A stretch of DNA of 15,364 nt, from positions 1 through 15,364 of the forward strand of contig CAYYXR010000051.1 of assembly GCA_964475755.1 (NCBI GenBank). The letters are read 5' to 3'. The DNA comes from UBA11612 sp964475755. Its GTDB lineage: Bacteria > Pseudomonadota > Alphaproteobacteria > Rhodospirillales > Rhodospirillaceae. Below the pieces are notes generated by a model, which made no database searches, was not told the DNA's origin, and saw only the letters and a program-made list of their open reading frames with translations. Below, piece after piece: positions 13,258-15,364 of this stretch; positions within the stretch are counted from its first letter, which is position 1; each line of letters opens with the position of its first letter. The translations under genes were made by a program, and so were the position numbers.

Positions 13258-14658
13258 TCATTGCGCGACAGCGACGCGCGTGTCTTTCTGATGTTGGCGG
13301 CGCTCGTCTTTCAGACCTTCGGCCAAAAGGAATGCCAATTCCAACGCCTGCGAGGCGTTGAGGCGCGGATCGCAATGGGTGTGATAGCGGTCGGCCAAAT
13401 TGGCATCGGTGATGGCCTGGGCCCCGCCGACGCATTCGGTGACATCGCGCCCGGTGAGTTCGAAATGAACGCCGCCGGCATGTGTGCCTTCGCCGCGATG
13501 CACGTCGAAGAACGCTTTCACTTCAGCGAGGATGCGGTCGAACTGGCGCGTCTTGAAACCGGTCAAGCTTTTCACCGTATTGGCGTGCATGGGATCGCAC
13601 GACCAAACGATCTTGCGCCCTTCGCGCTGAACCGCACGAACGAGGCTAGGCAGATGTTCGGCCACGCGCTCCGCACCCATGCGGGTGATCACCGTCAGGC
13701 GGCCCGCTTCGTTGTCCGGGTTCAAGGCATCGCACAGGGCGAGCAAATCGTCCGGCGTCGTTTTCGGACCGATCTTCACGCCAATGGGGTTTTGAATGCC
13801 GCGCATGAATTCCACATGAGCATGATCGAGCTGGCGAGTGCGCTCGCCCAGCCACAGCATATGCGCCGAACAGCCGTACCACATACCGGTGGTGGAATCG
13901 TTGCGGGTCAGCGCCTCTTCGTACGGCAGCAGCAAGGCTTCGTGCGAAGTGTAAAACTCGGTCTCGCGCATTTGCGGTACGGTATCGGCGGTGATGCCGC
14001 AGGCTTCCATGAATTCCAACGTTTCCTGAATGCGGTCGGCGAACTGGCGGTATTTTTCCGCTGCAGGTGTGTTGGATAGAAACCCGAGCGTCCACTGATG
14101 CACCTTGTGCAAATCGGCGTAACCGCCTTGCGCAAAGGCGCGCAACAGATTGAGCGTGGCGGCGGATTGATTGTAGGCCTGCACCATGCGCGCCGGATCG
14201 GGGTGGCGCGCTTCGGGCGTAAATTCCATGCCATTGATGATATCGCCGCGATAAGACGGCAGCTCGACGCCATCGACGGTTTCCGTTGGCGCGGAGCGCG
14301 GCTTGGCGAACTGACCGGCCAAGCGGCCGACCTTTACGATCGGCAGCGAGCCGCCGTAGGTCAGCACAATCGCAATCTGCAACAGCACACGGAAGGTATC
14401 GCGGATGTTATCGGGGTGAAATTCGGCGAAGCTTTCCGCGCAGTCGCCGCCCTGAAGCAAAAACGCCTTGCCGTCCGCAACTTTAGCCAATGAGGCCTTC
14501 AGGTTGCGCGCCTCGCCGGCGAACACCAAAGGCGGATAGCCGCGCAGCTGCTTTTCGACAGACTCCAGCATCTTGACGTCCGGATAGTCCGGCACCTGGA
14601 CGATGGGTTTGCTCCGCCAGCTTTCCCGGCTCCACTTGCTTGCTGTCTGCGCCGCCAT
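13258..14658 (-). CDS. aroG: Class II (plant-type) DAHP synthase
   Basis: This enzyme condenses phosphoenolpyruvate and erythrose-4-phosphate to 3-deoxy-7-phosphoheptulonate, the entry step of the shikimate pathway. The protein from the ATG at 14656-14658 has 466 residues, the usual class II size. Diagnostic segments are QGGDCAESF, with metal-binding Cys73, and GRLAGQFAKPRS (111-122), followed by SYRGDIING. Class II enzymes are the main form in many alphaproteobacteria. An open frame extends 43 codons further upstream to 14787. GAGG 6 bases before the chosen ATG, together with the family start, argues against that longer form. The symbol follows common usage for class II enzymes; aroF or aroH may appear in databases. 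The C-terminus VAVAQ precedes nadE by 37 bases. Confidence 0.96.
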   Translation of the reverse strand: MAAQTASKWSRESWRSKPIVQVPDYPDVKMLESVEKQLRGYPPLVFAGEARNLKASLAKVADGKAFLLQGGDCAESFAEFHPDNIRDTFRVLLQIAIVLTYGGSLPIVKVGRLAGQFAKPRSAPTETVDGVELPSYRGDIINGMEFTPEARHPDPARMVQAYNQSAATLNLLRAFAQGGYADLHKVHQWTLGFLSNTPAAEKYRQFADRIQETLEFMEACGITADTVPQMRETEFYTSHEALLLPYEEALTRNDSTTGMWYGCSAHMLWLGERTRQLDHAHVEFMRGIQNPIGVKIGPKTTPDDLLALCDALNPDNEAGRLTVITRMGAERVAEHLPSLVRAVQREGRKIVWSCDPMHANTVKSLTGFKTRQFDRILAEVKAFFDVHRGEGTHAGGVHFELTGRDVTECVGGAQAITDANLADRYHTHCDPRLNASQALELAFLLAEGLKDERRQHQKDTRVAVAQ

Positions 14659-14813
14659 GGCACGCCTCAATTCAACTAATTCAATACGTCCCAGATACTT
14701 GGATCGATCTTCCTGGGCGTTATCCACAAGAACCGCCTCTAATAATGGCTCCACCGGCCTTTTTCCAGGGTTAACGCAGCCGAACAATTTCTTATGCGCC
14801 GATTCAACGCCGC

Positions 14814-14833
14814 CCTTGGGCCGGAACCCAAGG
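14814..14833. repeat. 7-bp inverted repeat between divergent genes
   Basis: CCTTGGG and CCCAAGG flank a 6-base spacer (CCGGAA) in the 215-base interval between aroG and the divergent small exported protein. It lies 40 bases before the latter's start, near a possible -10 element (TATAAG at 14854-14859, plus strand). It could be an operator or a hairpin. The rest of 14659-14873 shows no gene and no clear promoter for aroG. Confidence 0.35.
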
Positions 14834-14873
14834 ATGGTATGGTGCGTGAATCATATAAGCTCGGGAGGGACTT

Positions 14874-15254
14874 ATGGCCAAATGGCGGGTGCTCCCCCTG
14901 TTTGCGGGGATTGTTGCAGGACTGGGATTGGTACCGGGCGAGGCGGCGCAAGAGGCTGGCAAACCCGCCGATCTCCAGGCGATGCGCGCCCTGGCCTGTG
15001 AAGCCGCCGACCAGATCATTCAGGCACCTTTGGAGCAAACCATTGGCCGGGAAGGGTTTTTATACGAATGCGAGGCCCTGCCCGCCGACGGCCTGTTCAC
15101 CGTCTATGGGCGGCTGCAGGTGCGGGGCACCGGCGGGCCGACCCAGGCGCAGTACTTTGGGAAGATCAAACCCGCGCCGAGCGGACGGCCCCAGGATTGG
15201 ACCTTTTGCGAGCTGTCGTTCAACGGAAAAAAAGCTGATTTGCCTGAGTGTTAG
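14874..15254 (+). CDS. Small exported protein with four cysteines, function unknown
   Basis: The 126-residue protein has a short basic start (MAKWR), a hydrophobic stretch (about 6-20) and a probable signal peptidase I site after GEAA (residue 25). The mature part is about 100 residues with four cysteines (42, 66, 112 and 126), the last being the final residue. This suggests two disulfides in the periplasm. The segment GFLYECEALPADGLFTVYGRL looks beta-rich. No family is recognised. GGAGG lies 5 bases before the ATG. It is divergent from aroG. A 110-base stretch with no clear terminator follows, so read-through into the next plus-strand gene is possible. Confidence 0.78.
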   Translation: MAKWRVLPLFAGIVAGLGLVPGEAAQEAGKPADLQAMRALACEAADQIIQAPLEQTIGREGFLYECEALPADGLFTVYGRLQVRGTGGPTQAQYFGKIKPAPSGRPQDWTFCELSFNGKKADLPEC

Positions 15255-15310
15255 GGTGTAACCACAAGTATTATGGTAATTATCCCCTTCGCGTATGTGG
15301 CCCAAGATGT

Positions 15311-15335
15311 TGAGGCGCCCCCTTTGAAGTGGTCC
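15311..15335 (+). mobile_element. Possible left terminal repeat of an IS3-like insertion sequence
   Basis: The 25 bases begin TGAGGCGCCCCC and end AAGTGGTCC. A TG start followed by a C-run and a GTGG segment resembles ends of IS3-family elements. A strong ribosome binding site follows about 20 bases later, as before an orfA. The matching right end and transposase would lie outside the window, so this is a guess from appearance. Confidence 0.28.
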
Positions 15336-15356
15336 ATCCTGAGGTATGGTTTTTCC

Positions 15357-15364
15357 AAGGAGGA
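15357..15364 (+). promoter_or_regulatory. Strong ribosome binding site at the window edge
   Basis: AAGGAGGA is a near-perfect Shine-Dalgarno sequence and the last eight bases of the window. A plus-strand gene should start within about 5-12 bases beyond the edge. Confidence 0.6.

Noticed and set aside
13117..14079. 320-codon plus-strand open frame opposite aroG and nadE
   Set aside because: It crosses two real genes on the other strand and shows no domain.
14659..14787. N-terminal extension of DAHP synthase by 43 codons
   Set aside because: The chosen ATG has a good ribosome binding site and gives the usual class II length.
15326..15350. Promoter-like TTGAAG and TATGGT near the right edge
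   Set aside because: The 15-base spacing is too short and the -10 match is weak.

Overview
The window looks like chromosome from an alphaproteobacterium, moderately GC-rich (estimated by eye). The clues are the grxD-like / thioesterase / rpsD / trmJ neighbourhood, an S4 protein of about 204 residues, a class II (plant-type) DAHP synthase, and an Anbu gene cluster of the kind known from many proteobacteria. It may be a draft or metagenome assembly: a run of exactly 100 N (7560-7659) joins two contigs. No rRNA, tRNA or CRISPR array was seen.

Layout. 1-129: the 3' end of a monothiol glutaredoxin, then a bidirectional terminator. 178-1189 (minus): two tandem, paralogous hotdog-fold thioesterases that share a three-cysteine N-terminal motif. 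1251-2061 (minus): rpsD with its terminator, a structured leader of about 130 nt and a good sigma-70-type promoter. 2111-6963 (minus): a five-gene run transcribed in the order circularly permuted ATP-grasp, alpha-E protein, transglutaminase-like protease, Anbu proteasome-like peptidase, trmJ. The first four form a conserved gene set whose biochemistry is unresolved and which is predicted to make and/or break a peptide or amide modification. In this window trmJ is tied to it by an 8-base overlap with the Anbu gene. 7118-7525 (minus): a small uncharacterised protein, followed by the assembly gap.

After the gap, on the plus strand, come a putative lipoprotein esterase of the HSL type (7676-8821) and a low-specificity threonine aldolase (8840-9853). 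These converge, with overlapping stop codons, on a minus-strand run read in the order aroG class II, nadE (glutamine-hydrolysing NAD synthetase), glnS. A GlnRS is notable because most alphaproteobacteria make Gln-tRNA by amidation of Glu-tRNA with GatCAB. At the right end a small exported protein with four cysteines (14874-15254) is divergent from aroG. The last 50 bases may be the start of an IS3-like element and end in a strong ribosome binding site for a gene beyond the window.

The most interesting region is 2111-6963. The tandem CxxC thioesterases, the GlnRS and the G-rich contig junction come next.
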